Source of the DNA: Pseudomonadota bacterium | GTDB taxonomy: Bacteria > Myxococcota_A > Polyangia > Haliangiales > Haliangiaceae | NCBI GenBank assembly: GCA_023430775.1 | Contig: JAEYYY010000361.1 | Location: 1 to 34,401, forward strand | DNA: 34,401 nucleotides | Direction of reading: 5' to 3' | Shown: positions 1 to 7,946 of the stretch, one piece after another | Position numbering within the stretch: position 1 is the first letter of the stretch | Layout: every line of letters starts with the position of its first letter | The notes under the pieces: generated by a model | Told to the model about the DNA's origin: nothing | The model's input: the letters and a program-made list of their open reading frames with translations, nothing else | Database searches by the model: none | Position numbers and translations under genes: made by a program

Positions 1-2
1 CC

Positions 3-1055
3 GCGAAGCTCGATGTCCGTGCGCTGCTCGCGGGCTCGTTCGCCGACCGCGTCCTCGCGATCCGTTCGATCCCGCAGGCCTCGATCGGTGGCTTCGCGAG
101 CGAGCTCGCGGCGGCGATCGCCGATCCGACGCTGCGACGCGAAGCGATCGAGATCTGCGCGCCTGCTGCCGACCGGACGCGTGCAAAGCTTGCGGAAGCA
201 CTGCAACCACTCGCGGTCGCGCGCGACGGCGCCGTGCGGGCGGCCGCGATCGAGGGCATCCATGCGCTGCGCTTCCAGCTCGACGACGACGCGCTGCTCG
301 CCGCCCTCGCCGACCCCACCGCCGAGGTGCGCGCTGCGGCATCCCGCACGATCGGCACCGGCCGCCGCGGCTATGCACCGGCGATCGAACAGCGCGTGGT
401 CGAGCTGGTCGCGGACGCCGACGAGGCGGTGCGGATCGCCGCGCTCGGCGCGATCGTGCGCTTCCCGTCGCTGCTGTCACCCGCGTTGCTCGGACCGTTG
501 CGCGAAGCGGCCGCCCGAGGTGGCGACGAGGCGAAGACCGCCGTGTTCCTGCTCGGTCGCCTCGGCGCGCAGGCCAACATCGCCGTGATCGAGCCGCGCG
601 TCGCGACCGGAGCACCGAGTCGCCTCGACGGCGCGCCGCGCGAGCTCGAGGATCACGGTGCGTACACGATCGCCGCGCTCGACAACGCCCTCGGCATCTG
701 GGATCGCGGCACGGGCAAGCAGCTGTTCGCGATCGCCGGCGCCGAGCTCCTCGCCTTCATCCCGTCGCGCGCGGAGGTCGCGGTGGTCCGGATCGAGAAG
801 CGGGAGCTACGCGGTCGCACGACTGCGATCTGGTTCTTCGATCGCCATCGCATTCCCACCGGAGAGCGCACCGGCACGCTCCCGATCCCGGCGCAGCTGA
901 CGCACGGCGCGCCCGCACGGCTCTCGATCGCCGCCGATCTCGCGACGCTGTGGTGCGACGCGAGCGAGCCCTATCGCTTCCACATCAAGCTCGGGGACCC
1001 AGATGTAGTCATCGACGCGACACCGATCCCCGGCCGTCCGTCGAAGAAGGCGTGA
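3..1055 (+). CDS. HEAT-repeat protein, 5'-truncated by the window edge
   Basis: The reading frame is open from the first bases to a TGA at 1053-1055 (350 residues visible), so the true start lies upstream of the window. The N-terminal half shows alternating helical repeats of the HEAT/PBS-lyase type, with the recurring pattern D-x-x-V-R-x-A-A (for example around 228-250, 318-345 and 417-445). The last ~130 residues are different: beta-rich, with a propeller-blade-like segment LGIWDRGTGKQLF, suggesting a second domain. HEAT arrays are protein-interaction scaffolds; nothing here identifies a partner or an enzymatic activity. The gene ends convergently with the small lipoprotein gene on the other strand. 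Function unknown. Confidence 0.75.
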   Translation, partial: AKLDVRALLAGSFADRVLAIRSIPQASIGGFASELAAAIADPTLRREAIEICAPAADRTRAKLAEALQPLAVARDGAVRAAAIEGIHALRFQLDDDALLAALADPTAEVRAAASRTIGTGRRGYAPAIEQRVVELVADADEAVRIAALGAIVRFPSLLSPALLGPLREAAARGGDEAKTAVFLLGRLGAQANIAVIEPRVATGAPSRLDGAPRELEDHGAYTIAALDNALGIWDRGTGKQLFAIAGAELLAFIPSRAEVAVVRIEKRELRGRTTAIWFFDRHRIPTGERTGTLPIPAQLTHGAPARLSIAADLATLWCDASEPYRFHIKLGDPDVVIDATPIPGRPSKKA

Positions 1056-1083
1056 GCCGGCGCGCACTCCGCGCACCGCCGGC
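1056..1083. terminator. Possible bidirectional hairpin between convergent genes
   Basis: GCCGGCG (1056-1062) and CGCCGGC (1077-1083) are perfect inverted repeats around a 14-nt loop, directly after the stop codon of the HEAT gene and before the stop of the convergent small lipoprotein gene. There is no U-tract. Alternative pairings (GCGCAC with GTGCGC at 1084-1089) exist, so this is only a weak terminator candidate. Confidence 0.3.
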
Positions 1084-1089
1084 GTGCGC

Positions 1090-1287
1090 CTAGCGCTCCC
1101 ACAACGTCGCGATCGCGAGCCCGACCAGCACGCTGATCCCGAGCCCCATCGCCAGCGGATCGGCGGTGCCGCCGCACGACATCGTCTCGCACGGCGGAAT
1201 GTCTTTCGCCGTATCGGAGCGTTCGACGTAGCCGGCCCTCGCCGCGCATCCACTCGCCAGCACCCAGACGCACAGGATCGCTCGCAT
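1090..1287 (-). CDS. Small lipoprotein with C-terminal membrane segment (65 aa)
   Basis: The protein starts with a short hydrophobic signal ending in a lipobox (LASGC), so it is predicted to be lipidated at Cys14. The middle carries a few Cys residues (PPCETMSCGG), and residues ~47-62 (MGLGISVLVGLAIATLW) form a hydrophobic helix just before the C-terminus. No domain is recognised. It is divergent from the metallo-beta-lactamase lipoprotein (35 bp apart) and convergent with the HEAT gene. A lipobox plus a terminal helix within 65 residues argues for a real envelope protein, but the function is unknown. Confidence 0.6.
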   Translation of the reverse strand: MRAILCVWVLASGCAARAGYVERSDTAKDIPPCETMSCGGTADPLAMGLGISVLVGLAIATLWER

Positions 1288-1322
1288 GGGCGGCGTCGCT
1301 TCAACCGCCGTGCCGTGAGACG

Positions 1323-2498
1323 ATGCGGTCGATCATGCGCTGGCTCGTTACTGCTGTCGTCGTCGTCCTTGCTGCCTGCCCGGCTGCCACGCCTCCCCCT
1401 GCGCGCCCAAGCCCGCCCGACCAGCCGCGCGAGCCCGACCGGCCGCCACCGCCGGGGGCACCGTTCACCTGGAAGCGCGTCGAGACGGCGAAGGACGTGC
1501 CCGGCCCACCGGCGCCCGGCACCTATCAGATCCACATGATCGATGTCGGCACCGGCCTCGCGATCCTCGTGCGCGGCGCCGACTTCACGCTCCTCTACGA
1601 TGCCGGCACCAACGACAGGGACGAGAAGCCGCTCCGCGTCGCCGCCTATCTCGCCGCGGCGCTCGGACCGTCGGGCGACGAGCTGTGCGTCGAGGGTGGC
1701 CCGAAGCCCACGGGGCGCGTGGCGATCGATCACATCGTGCTCAGCCACCCGCACGCCGACCACGCGTCCGCGCTCGACCTCGTCGTCCACTGCTACGACA
1801 TCAAGCAGTTCTGGGACTCGGGCGCGATCAACGACACCGTGTTCTATCGCGAGCTGATGTCGGGCCTCAGTCGATCGAAGGCCACCCGCTATCACACCGC
1901 GGCGGATGTCCCCGGCGATCGCAAGGTGACGGTCAAGGGAGCCTCGTTCCAGCTCCACGACTGGTCGCGGTTCTCGGAGGCCGACACCATCCAGCTCGGC
2001 GAGGGTGCGAAGTTCACGATCCTGCACGCCGAGGGAAAGAAGAAGAGTGACTTCAACGAGAACTCGCTGGTGATCGCCGTCGAGCTCGGCGCGACCCGCC
2101 TGCTCCTCGTCGGCGACGCCGAATCCGGGCCGCGCAAGGATCCGAGCGAGCCGGTCGGCGACATCGAGCAGTTCCTGATCGAACAACACCCCAAGCACAT
2201 CGTCGCGGACATCCTCCAGGTCGGCCACCCCGGCTCGAAGACGTCGAGCCGGCGCGCCTTCCTCGAGGCGGTCAAGCCATCGCTGGCGCTGGTCTCCACC
2301 GGTCCGAAGACGTACGGCAAGGTCACGCTGCCCGATCAGGAGGTCCTCGACGCGCTGAAGGCCGTCGGCGCCACCGTGCTGCGCACCGACGAGCGCGACG
2401 GCAACTGTCCGGTGCAGGGCCGCATCGGCGGTGACCGCGGTCCCGGTGGATGCGACTCGTGGGTGATCACGGTAGGCTCGTCACCGAGCGCGCCATGA
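1323..2498 (+). CDS. ComEC-like metallo-beta-lactamase-fold lipoprotein
   Basis: This 391-residue protein has a hydrophobic signal with lipobox LAAC (Cys19), a Pro-rich linker (about residues 20-50) and then a metallo-beta-lactamase domain. The domain opens with HMIDVGTGLAILV and has the metal motif HPHADH at residues 142-147 (SHPHADHAS), then LLLVGDAE and a late HPGSKTSS segment. This arrangement matches the ComEC/Rec2 C-terminal hydrolase domain family. The ComEC membrane channel is absent, so a DNA-uptake role cannot be assumed; an exported hydrolase or nuclease is the most that can be inferred. An in-frame ATG four codons later (1335) is an alternative start. The stop overlaps the next gene's start (ATGA at 2495-2498), indicating coupling with the AlaX gene. 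Confidence 0.85.
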   Translation: MRSIMRWLVTAVVVVLAACPAATPPPARPSPPDQPREPDRPPPPGAPFTWKRVETAKDVPGPPAPGTYQIHMIDVGTGLAILVRGADFTLLYDAGTNDRDEKPLRVAAYLAAALGPSGDELCVEGGPKPTGRVAIDHIVLSHPHADHASALDLVVHCYDIKQFWDSGAINDTVFYRELMSGLSRSKATRYHTAADVPGDRKVTVKGASFQLHDWSRFSEADTIQLGEGAKFTILHAEGKKKSDFNENSLVIAVELGATRLLLVGDAESGPRKDPSEPVGDIEQFLIEQHPKHIVADILQVGHPGSKTSSRRAFLEAVKPSLALVSTGPKTYGKVTLPDQEVLDALKAVGATVLRTDERDGNCPVQGRIGGDRGPGGCDSWVITVGSSPSAP

Positions 2499-3649
2499 CC
2501 ACCCGCCTCTATCACGACGACGCGTACCTGCGTCGGTTCGATGCGACCGTCACGGCGATCACCAGCTACGACGGCAAACCCGCGGTGGTGCTCGATCGCA
2601 CCGCGTTCTATCCCGAGGCCGGTGGCCAGCTCGGCGATCGCGGGAAGCTCGGCACCGCGGACGTGCTCGACACCCAGGAGCACGACGGGGCGATCGTTCA
2701 CCTGATCGCGGGAGACGCGCCGGCGATCGGCGCGACGATCACCGGCGAGATCGACTGGGCGCGCCGCCGCCAGCACATGGCGCAGCACACCGCGCAGCAC
2801 CTGCTGAGCGGCACGCTGCTCGACCGCGCGACCGCACCGACGGCCTCCGCCCGGCTCGGCGAATCGGCGCTGACGATCGATGTCGCGCGCGATCGCATCC
2901 CCGACGCCGAGCTCGCCGCCGCCGAGGAGCTGGCGAACGATCTGATCGACGATGACCTCGCGATCCGCGCCTGGTTCCCCTCGGCCGAGGAGCTCTCCAC
3001 CATCAAGCTGCGGCGCGATCCGAAGGTCACCGCAGACATCCGCATCGTCGCGATCGGCGACTACGACTTCTCGCCGTGCGGCGGCACCCACTGCGCGCGG
3101 ACCTCGCAGCTCGGCGCGATCCGGATCCAGTCCACCGAGCGCTACAAGGGCATGACCCGGGTGACGTTCACCGCCGGCCGGCGCGGCCGCACCGATCTGT
3201 TCACCCGCGACCAGATCCTGCGCGGCCTCGCCACCCAGTTCTCGTGCGGCCCGGCCGAGGTCCCCGCGGCGATCGACAAGCTGCGGCGCGATGTCGCCAC
3301 GGCCGATGCGACGATCACGACGATGCGAAGCCGGCTCGCGGACGCGCTGCTCGCCTCCTTCGCCGGAACCGGCCGTGTGGTCGCCGAGGTTCCCGGTGAT
3401 GTCGAGCTCGCCCGTTCGCTCGGCGGCAAGCTGGTCACCGCCGGTCGCGATGCCCTCCTCGCCGTGCGCGTCGACGATGGCATGCAGGTGGTGCTGTTCC
3501 GCGCGGCGGGCTCCACCCTCGATTGCGGTGCGCTGTTCAAGCAGCTATCCGCCAGGTACGGCGGCCGCGGTGGTGGCAAGCCCGACCGTGCCGAGGGCAA
3601 GCTCGCGACCCAGGTCGACTGGGCCGCTGCGATCGCGGAGCTTGGATGA
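2495..3649 (+). CDS. Alanyl-tRNA editing protein, AlaX-L type with DHHA1-like tail
   Basis: The 384-residue protein matches the editing part of alanyl-tRNA synthetase. It has AFYPEAGGQLGDRG near the N-terminus, the zinc ligands HTAQH (residues 98-102) and CGGTH (195-199), and a C-terminal glycine-rich GRGGGKPD stretch (from about residue 357) typical of DHHA1. It lacks an aminoacylation domain, so it is predicted to hydrolyse mischarged Ser- or Gly-tRNA(Ala) in trans in the cytoplasm. The start at 2495 is chosen because the family's N-terminus begins there and it overlaps the upstream stop by 4 bp. Its stop overlaps the next start in the same way. The pairing with a secreted MBL lipoprotein is unexpected. 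Confidence 0.92.
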   Translation: MTTRLYHDDAYLRRFDATVTAITSYDGKPAVVLDRTAFYPEAGGQLGDRGKLGTADVLDTQEHDGAIVHLIAGDAPAIGATITGEIDWARRRQHMAQHTAQHLLSGTLLDRATAPTASARLGESALTIDVARDRIPDAELAAAEELANDLIDDDLAIRAWFPSAEELSTIKLRRDPKVTADIRIVAIGDYDFSPCGGTHCARTSQLGAIRIQSTERYKGMTRVTFTAGRRGRTDLFTRDQILRGLATQFSCGPAEVPAAIDKLRRDVATADATITTMRSRLADALLASFAGTGRVVAEVPGDVELARSLGGKLVTAGRDALLAVRVDDGMQVVLFRAAGSTLDCGALFKQLSARYGGRGGGKPDRAEGKLATQVDWAAAIAELG

Positions 3650-4149
3650 CTCCCCGCGCACAGCGCGCAGGTTTCATCGTGCTGTGTGGCCTCGGGATCT
3701 CGGGCATGTTGTTCGCCGCCCCCGCGAACTACTACTGGCAGCCGATCGACCTTCCATGGAAGCCGATGGTCGCGATCGGCTTGCCGCTGTGCTGTCTCGG
3801 CGCGCTGATCGTCGCCTCGCGTGGCGAGACCCCGCGCGCTCGCGGCAAGAGGTTCCTCGTCGCGCTGGGTGTCGGGGCTCCGTTCGCGACGCTGTTCCTG
3901 TTCGGGCATCTGTGCGCCTGGAATGCCTGGCTCGACGACAGCCCGCCGATCGAGCACCGGGTCGACGTGCTCGAGGCCGGCCGCAAGGCTCGCGGCCAGC
4001 GCCGGCTCGAGGTCCCGTCGTGGCGAGCTCCCGGCGAGCGCGAGGTCCTGTGGATCTCGATCGACTTCGATGATGCCCCGACGCTGATCGTCACCACGCG
4101 CGCCGGCTTCCTCGGCTACGAGTGGATGGACGACGTCCGGGTGCCGTGA
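3646..4149 (+). CDS. Small integral membrane protein (167 aa), unknown function
   Basis: Starts at an ATG overlapping the AlaX stop (ATGA, 3646-3649). Three hydrophobic segments are visible: about residues 9-26 (GFIVLCGLGISGMLFAAP), 41-58 (PMVAIGLPLCCLGALIVA) and 71-90 (LVALGVGAPFATLFLFGHL). A ~75-residue soluble C-terminal domain follows, with alternating beta-like segments (EVLWISIDFDD, TLIVTTRAGF). No family is recognised. It is the last gene of the three-gene coupled unit, and its product probably sits in the inner membrane. Confidence 0.7.
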   Translation: MTPRAQRAGFIVLCGLGISGMLFAAPANYYWQPIDLPWKPMVAIGLPLCCLGALIVASRGETPRARGKRFLVALGVGAPFATLFLFGHLCAWNAWLDDSPPIEHRVDVLEAGRKARGQRRLEVPSWRAPGEREVLWISIDFDDAPTLIVTTRAGFLGYEWMDDVRVP

Positions 4150-4195
4150 ACGTAAGGGCCGTTGCGCCGCGAACATCCGGTCGAACTCTCGTGGC

Positions 4196-4224
4196 TTGAC
4201 GGCTCTTCCGGGCGGGCGTATTCC
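4196..4224 (+). promoter_or_regulatory. Putative sigma-70-type promoter of the 605-aa lipoprotein gene
   Basis: TTGACG (4196-4201) matches five of six -35 positions and is followed after 17 bp by TATTCC (4219-4224), a weak -10 (three of six). Transcription would begin about 3 nt before the ATG at 4234, with no Shine-Dalgarno sequence in between, so the transcript may be leaderless. Confidence 0.35.
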
Positions 4225-4233
4225 GCCCAACCC

Positions 4234-6051
4234 ATGCGCTACATCGTGGCTCTTCTCGCATGCGCGACGGCCTGCGCCACCACCGAGGTCGACGACGGCG
4301 ACGAAGCCGGCTTCGTGGACGGCAAGGCCGATGGCCCGTCCGCCGCCGTGATCGCCAAGGCGAAGCTGTTCGCCGAGGGCTTCGACTTCGACTCCGGCAG
4401 CGACGAGATCGATCGCAGCGAGGCTCCCGCCACCGGCCCCACCGCGGTCCGCAACGCCTTCCTGCTCCACCGGACCTGGGAAGACAACGACCTCGGCGCT
4501 GCGCGTCTCTTCCGCTGGCGGGTCTCGAGCTACCGCGTGTGGGCCGTCCGCACGTCGACGGACGGTGACGACTCGTTCATCGAGCTGTTCGATGGCGCCG
4601 GCGCCGCGTTCGCCAGTGGCGTCGGTGGCTTCACCGACGACGGCCACGGTGGCTTCAAGCCCACCATCACCTGGGACACCACGGTCGGCGCCGTTCGCGA
4701 TCGGTTCGCGCCGCGCGACGTCTCGGCCGACGTCGAGCACTTCTGGGCCTCGCTCGACGCCGCGGCCTCTCCCACCAGCACCTCGGGCACGCACGTCAGC
4801 CGCACCGAGCTCGTGGTCGCGATCGAGGAGCTGCTCGGTGGCACGCCCACCACGCGCTCGATCGATGGCTGGGAGTCCGCTGCTCTCTATCGCGCCCTCG
4901 CCGATCGCCATCTGTCCCTGAGCTACGACGGCCGCACACTCGCGCACGACATCGCCGGCTTCTATCGCGCACCGTTCGTTCCACTCTCCTCGATCACCAG
5001 GCCGAGCATCAAGACGCTGATGGGTCTCCCCACCACGCTGTCGACGAAGATCAAGGTCGCGCGCACCACGCGTCCCGCTGCCGACGTCGGCATGCCGGTG
5101 ATGAACCAGCTCGCGCAGAAGCTCGCCATCCTGCCCGCCTCGGCGCTGCCGGCCACGCCGACCGAGCTGCGCGATCGCCTGGTCGCCGCCGGTGCCACCA
5201 AGGATCAAGCGATCGCCGCGCTGACCGCGATCGGTGCCGACGCCGCGAAGGCGCGGATCTTCCGCGGCAGCGCGTTCACCAGTGACCCGTCCGGTCGGGC
5301 GACGCAGGTCCCCGGTACCACGTGGTTCGTCGACAGTCCGGCGAAGACGTTCGTCGTCGTCCTCCACGTCGTCGCCGATGCCAACGAGCTTCTCACCTGG
5401 CAGACGCGTGCGCTCGCCACCGTCGAGCAGCTCACCGGCGCCCGCCAGGACGCTTCGCTCGTCCAGCTACGCCCGCGCTCGCGTGGCGCGATCGCCGATC
5501 TCGAGTTCGCGCGTCCCGAGGGCGTGCTGTCGATCGCGATCACCCTCGGCAATGGCGAGCCGGCGGTCTCGCTGCGCGCGGTCTCGCCGAACCTCGATCC
5601 CGAGCTACGCGACAGCATCGCGGCGCTGATCGGCGGCTCCGCCGACGTGCTCGCGGTCGCGCCGCATGGCAATGCCTACGACGTCGTGTTCCGCGCCGGC
5701 TCGGCGCTGCCGAAGCTGGCGCGCGTCGACTTCGCGGCGAGCACGGTGACGTCGATCCTGCCCTCGACACTCGACGCAGCAGCGCAGCGTGCGCTGGCCC
5801 TATCGGCGGCGCAGCATCACGCGGAGCAGCTGGTCGCGGAGCAGTCGGCGACGGCGCAGCTCGAGGTGATGCTGCGCACGGCGTGGAAGACGCCGGCGGA
5901 TCTCGAGGCCGTGTCGGCGGAGGACTCCGCGGTCGGCTTCGACACCGCGACCGAGCTCTCGCAGTTCATGCTCGGCTCGGTGTGGGGCGACAACGCGGTG
6001 TTCGTGACGTTCCGCAAGAACGGCACGGTCCGCGTCGAAGACTTCAATTAG
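4234..6051 (+). CDS. Large lipoprotein of unknown function (605 aa)
   Basis: The start at 4234 places a hydrophobic signal (RYIVALLACATAC) at the very N-terminus, with Cys14 (or Cys10) as the lipidated residue; an upstream in-frame start at 4162 would bury it. A short acidic linker and a GKADG pentapeptide (about residues 29-33) follow. The remaining ~570 residues contain a segment rich in W, D and G (residues ~70-160, for example RLFRWRVSSYRVW) and a long Ala/Leu-rich alpha/beta region. No catalytic motif or known domain is recognised. It is transcribed alone and ends 14 bp from a convergent lipoprotein gene. The product is probably exported to the outer membrane or cell surface. Confidence 0.75.
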   Translation: MRYIVALLACATACATTEVDDGDEAGFVDGKADGPSAAVIAKAKLFAEGFDFDSGSDEIDRSEAPATGPTAVRNAFLLHRTWEDNDLGAARLFRWRVSSYRVWAVRTSTDGDDSFIELFDGAGAAFASGVGGFTDDGHGGFKPTITWDTTVGAVRDRFAPRDVSADVEHFWASLDAAASPTSTSGTHVSRTELVVAIEELLGGTPTTRSIDGWESAALYRALADRHLSLSYDGRTLAHDIAGFYRAPFVPLSSITRPSIKTLMGLPTTLSTKIKVARTTRPAADVGMPVMNQLAQKLAILPASALPATPTELRDRLVAAGATKDQAIAALTAIGADAAKARIFRGSAFTSDPSGRATQVPGTTWFVDSPAKTFVVVLHVVADANELLTWQTRALATVEQLTGARQDASLVQLRPRSRGAIADLEFARPEGVLSIAITLGNGEPAVSLRAVSPNLDPELRDSIAALIGGSADVLAVAPHGNAYDVVFRAGSALPKLARVDFAASTVTSILPSTLDAAAQRALALSAAQHHAEQLVAEQSATAQLEVMLRTAWKTPADLEAVSAEDSAVGFDTATELSQFMLGSVWGDNAVFVTFRKNGTVRVEDFN

Positions 6052-6065
6052 CCCCGCCAGCGCCG

Positions 6066-6362
6066 CTACTGCTTCGAGTAGGCGTTGTCGCAGACCTTGC
6101 CGTCGGAATCGAAATCCACGAGCAGCGCCTCGGCCGTCGTCGATCCCATGCTGGAACGCGCATGCGTCCACTGCCAACGCTCGACGCAACCGAGCTCGCT
6201 CTTCGTGAGCTGAGTCGTCGAGTGGGCGGGGCCGAACCACGCCGTGATCTCGGCCTTGGTTTGCTTTCCCTTCTGGATCTCGTGCACGTGGCTCGTATCG
6301 AACTTCTTTCCGACGGTGGCGCAAGCGGTGAATGCGATCGCGAACAGAGTGATTCGTTTCAT
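6066..6362 (-). CDS. BamE/SmpA-like small lipoprotein (98 aa)
   Basis: The signal MKRITLFAIAFTAC carries a lipobox with Cys14. The mature part begins with an I-x-K-G-K-Q-T-K-A-E-I-x-A-W-F-G-P-A-H pattern (residues ~29-48), resembling the BamE/SmpA (OmlA) signature in which a helix precedes a W-F/L-G-x-P turn. An aromatic strand (ERWQW) and a DFDSDGKV hairpin follow. BamE-type domains act in outer-membrane protein assembly or as envelope stabilisers. A good ribosome-binding site (AGGAG, 7 nt before the ATG) is present. It is 24 bp downstream of the TPR lipoprotein gene and is probably the last gene of the kinase-barrel operon. Family assignment is by motif resemblance. Confidence 0.7.
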   Translation of the reverse strand: MKRITLFAIAFTACATVGKKFDTSHVHEIQKGKQTKAEITAWFGPAHSTTQLTKSELGCVERWQWTHARSSMGSTTAEALLVDFDSDGKVCDNAYSKQ

Positions 6363-6386
6363 TGCGTAGTCTCCTGGTGAGTGAAA

Positions 6387-6812
6387 TCAGCGGACTGGAG
6401 TGGAGTGATTGCGCGAGGCGATCGAGCGTTCGACGTCCTTGATGATCTCGTTCACGCGATCGCGCTCGGCCGCGGGATCCTTGTCGAGGTACTCGCGATA
6501 CTTGGCGAGGGCTTCGTCGAGACGCCCGCCCTTGCGGTACGCCTGACCGATGTTGAAGACGATCAGCGCCTGAGGATCGATCTCGTAGGCGGCTTCGAAT
6601 TCCGCGATCGCCTCGGGATACTGCTGCTCGTTGTAGAACGCGAGCGCGGCTTGATAGTGCTGTTCGAACTGCTGACGCTTCGAGCTCTCGGGCGCGAGTG
6701 CGACAGCCATGATCTGACTCGCGTCAGGCGAGAGCTGGGTGTGCTCTCGTCGAATCATCGACGGCGAGTAGCAACCCGCAACCGCGAGCGACAGGATGAA
6801 GTTGCGGATCAC
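6387..6812 (-). CDS. TPR lipoprotein (141 aa)
   Basis: The GTG start at 6812 overlaps the upstream stop (GTGA) and puts a signal with lipobox VAGC (Cys14) at the N-terminus; a longer frame upstream overlaps the neighbouring gene and is not used. Residues ~48-120 contain about two tetratricopeptide repeats (ALAFYNEQQYPEAIAEFEAAY, then IGQAYRKGGRLDEALAKYREY). TPR lipoproteins of the periplasmic face act as scaffolds; BamD is a larger example. Here the protein is translationally coupled to the lipoprotein gene before it and precedes the BamE-like gene. Partner unknown. Confidence 0.8.
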   Translation of the reverse strand: MIRNFILSLAVAGCYSPSMIRREHTQLSPDASQIMAVALAPESSKRQQFEQHYQAALAFYNEQQYPEAIAEFEAAYEIDPQALIVFNIGQAYRKGGRLDEALAKYREYLDKDPAAERDRVNEIIKDVERSIASRNHSTPVR

Positions 6813-7384
6813 TTGACCCTCGACGACGCGAGCAGCTCGCTCGCCGCAGAGACCTGCGCCCTCTTCATCAGGACCGCGAGCTCGGACCCCGTAGATGGCA
6901 GGTCCTTCGCCGCTGCGCGGACACGCGTGTGCGACGTGAACGAGCCAGCCCACACCTGTTTCCCGTCGACGATCGCCGCCGCATCGAGCTCGATCGTCAA
7001 CCAGCGCTCGGTCGACATCGGATAGATGAGGGAGAAGCCGAGCGTCGGCAGGATCAGCGCGTACATCAGACCGGTCTCGAAGCGACCGCGCGTCGAGCCG
7101 ACCTCGATACGATGCAGCGACATCTTGAACGTACCGAGCGGCTGCGCCCCGGGGCACACTCCCTGGCGTTTCACCTCGAGAGCATCCTGTGCGATGGAAC
7201 GACGCACGCTCGAGTCGTTGGGATACGCATGATCGCCAACGCGAACGACCTTGAAGTCCGGTGCAATCGCCAGCTCCTGGTCGAATGCGCCGAGGTTGCA
7301 GATGTCACGGCTCGGGGTGGCCATCCCGTACGACTGCGTGCCTGCGCATCCGACGAGGAGCGAGAGAAGGATCATCTTCGTCAT
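6809..7384 (-). CDS. Lipoprotein of unknown function (191 aa)
   Basis: It begins with MTKMILLSLLVGC, a short signal with lipobox LVGC (Cys13). The mature protein has two additional Cys residues (DICN and GVCPG), an internal hydrophobic stretch (about residues 105-122, LMYALILPTLGFSLIYP) and beta-like segments. No known domain is recognised. It starts one base after the stop of the barrel gene and its stop overlaps the GTG of the TPR gene, so it sits in the middle of a single coupled operon. The conserved position between a barrel and a TPR lipoprotein suggests an outer-membrane role; that is inference. Confidence 0.75.
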   Translation of the reverse strand: MTKMILLSLLVGCAGTQSYGMATPSRDICNLGAFDQELAIAPDFKVVRVGDHAYPNDSSVRRSIAQDALEVKRQGVCPGAQPLGTFKMSLHRIEVGSTRGRFETGLMYALILPTLGFSLIYPMSTERWLTIELDAAAIVDGKQVWAGSFTSHTRVRAAAKDLPSTGSELAVLMKRAQVSAASELLASSRVK

Positions 7385-7385
7385 G

Positions 7386-7937
7386 TCAGATCTTCAGGTA
7401 CGTGAACGAGAGGTAGCCGCCGTAGTTCTGGTTATCGAGACTCGGCTCGCGCACCCACAGCGCGTTGATGCCGATCTCGTAGTTGCGGCGTTCGCCGAGT
7501 CGCAGCGTGATGGGTGAGGGCGGGAGACCGATGGCGGATGTCGAGCCATCGTCTGTCGATTCGAAGGCGACGAGGACGCCACCGCCAAACGCGAACACTT
7601 CACCGATCGGGATGCGTTCCTCGTAAACGGCACCGATGCCGACGATCGAGTTGTCGCCGCTGGCTCGATAGACGATCGGAGAGAACCGCTGCTCGATCCA
7701 GCCGCGGCCGACGTTGAGATCGAGGCGCGCGACACCGACGCTGACACCACCGTCGAGCGGAAGGTATGCGCCGCCGATCGAGAACCCGTAGTGGAGACCT
7801 CGACGTAACGCACGCGCGTCGATCGCCGGTGCAGTGCCCGGGTCCTCTAGTGGAGGTGAAGGCGTCGCGGTGCCTTCCGCGTATGCGGGCGCGGCGAGGG
7901 TCGCGAGTAAACACACGGTCAGGTGGAGTCGGGTCAT
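7386..7937 (-). CDS. Small outer-membrane beta-barrel protein (183 aa)
   Basis: A classical signal peptide (MTRLHLTVCLLATLAAPAYA) is followed by a ~25-residue Pro-rich linker. The rest alternates hydrophobic and polar residues with many Gly, as in small 8-strand barrels: LHYGFSIGGAYLPL, VGVARLDLNVG, SIVGIGAVYEERIPI, FAFGGGVLVAFES, and a final strand GGYLSFTYLKI ending on a hydrophobic residue. No POTRA domains are present, so it is not BamA. A Shine-Dalgarno sequence (AAGGA) overlaps the kinase gene's TAA stop, 9 bp upstream. It is expected to lie in the outer membrane; ligand or channel activity unknown. Confidence 0.72.
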   Translation of the reverse strand: MTRLHLTVCLLATLAAPAYAEGTATPSPPLEDPGTAPAIDARALRRGLHYGFSIGGAYLPLDGGVSVGVARLDLNVGRGWIEQRFSPIVYRASGDNSIVGIGAVYEERIPIGEVFAFGGGVLVAFESTDDGSTSAIGLPPSPITLRLGERRNYEIGINALWVREPSLDNQNYGGYLSFTYLKI

Positions 7938-7946
7938 CTTGGTTCC

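Noticed and set aside
1323..2498. ComEC DNA-uptake protein
   Set aside because: Only the metallo-beta-lactamase domain is present, attached to a lipoprotein signal; the channel-forming membrane domain of ComEC is missing.
3142..5367. Very long open frames antisense to real genes (for example here, and at 15342-17513, 17854-20493 and 27097-29295)
   Set aside because: At this G+C content stop codons are rare on the opposite strand. The translations are Arg-, Ala- and Asp-rich with no domains, while the overlapping genes on the other strand have clear families.
7386..7937. BamA-type assembly factor
   Set aside because: The protein has only 183 residues and no POTRA domains; a small barrel is the supported call.
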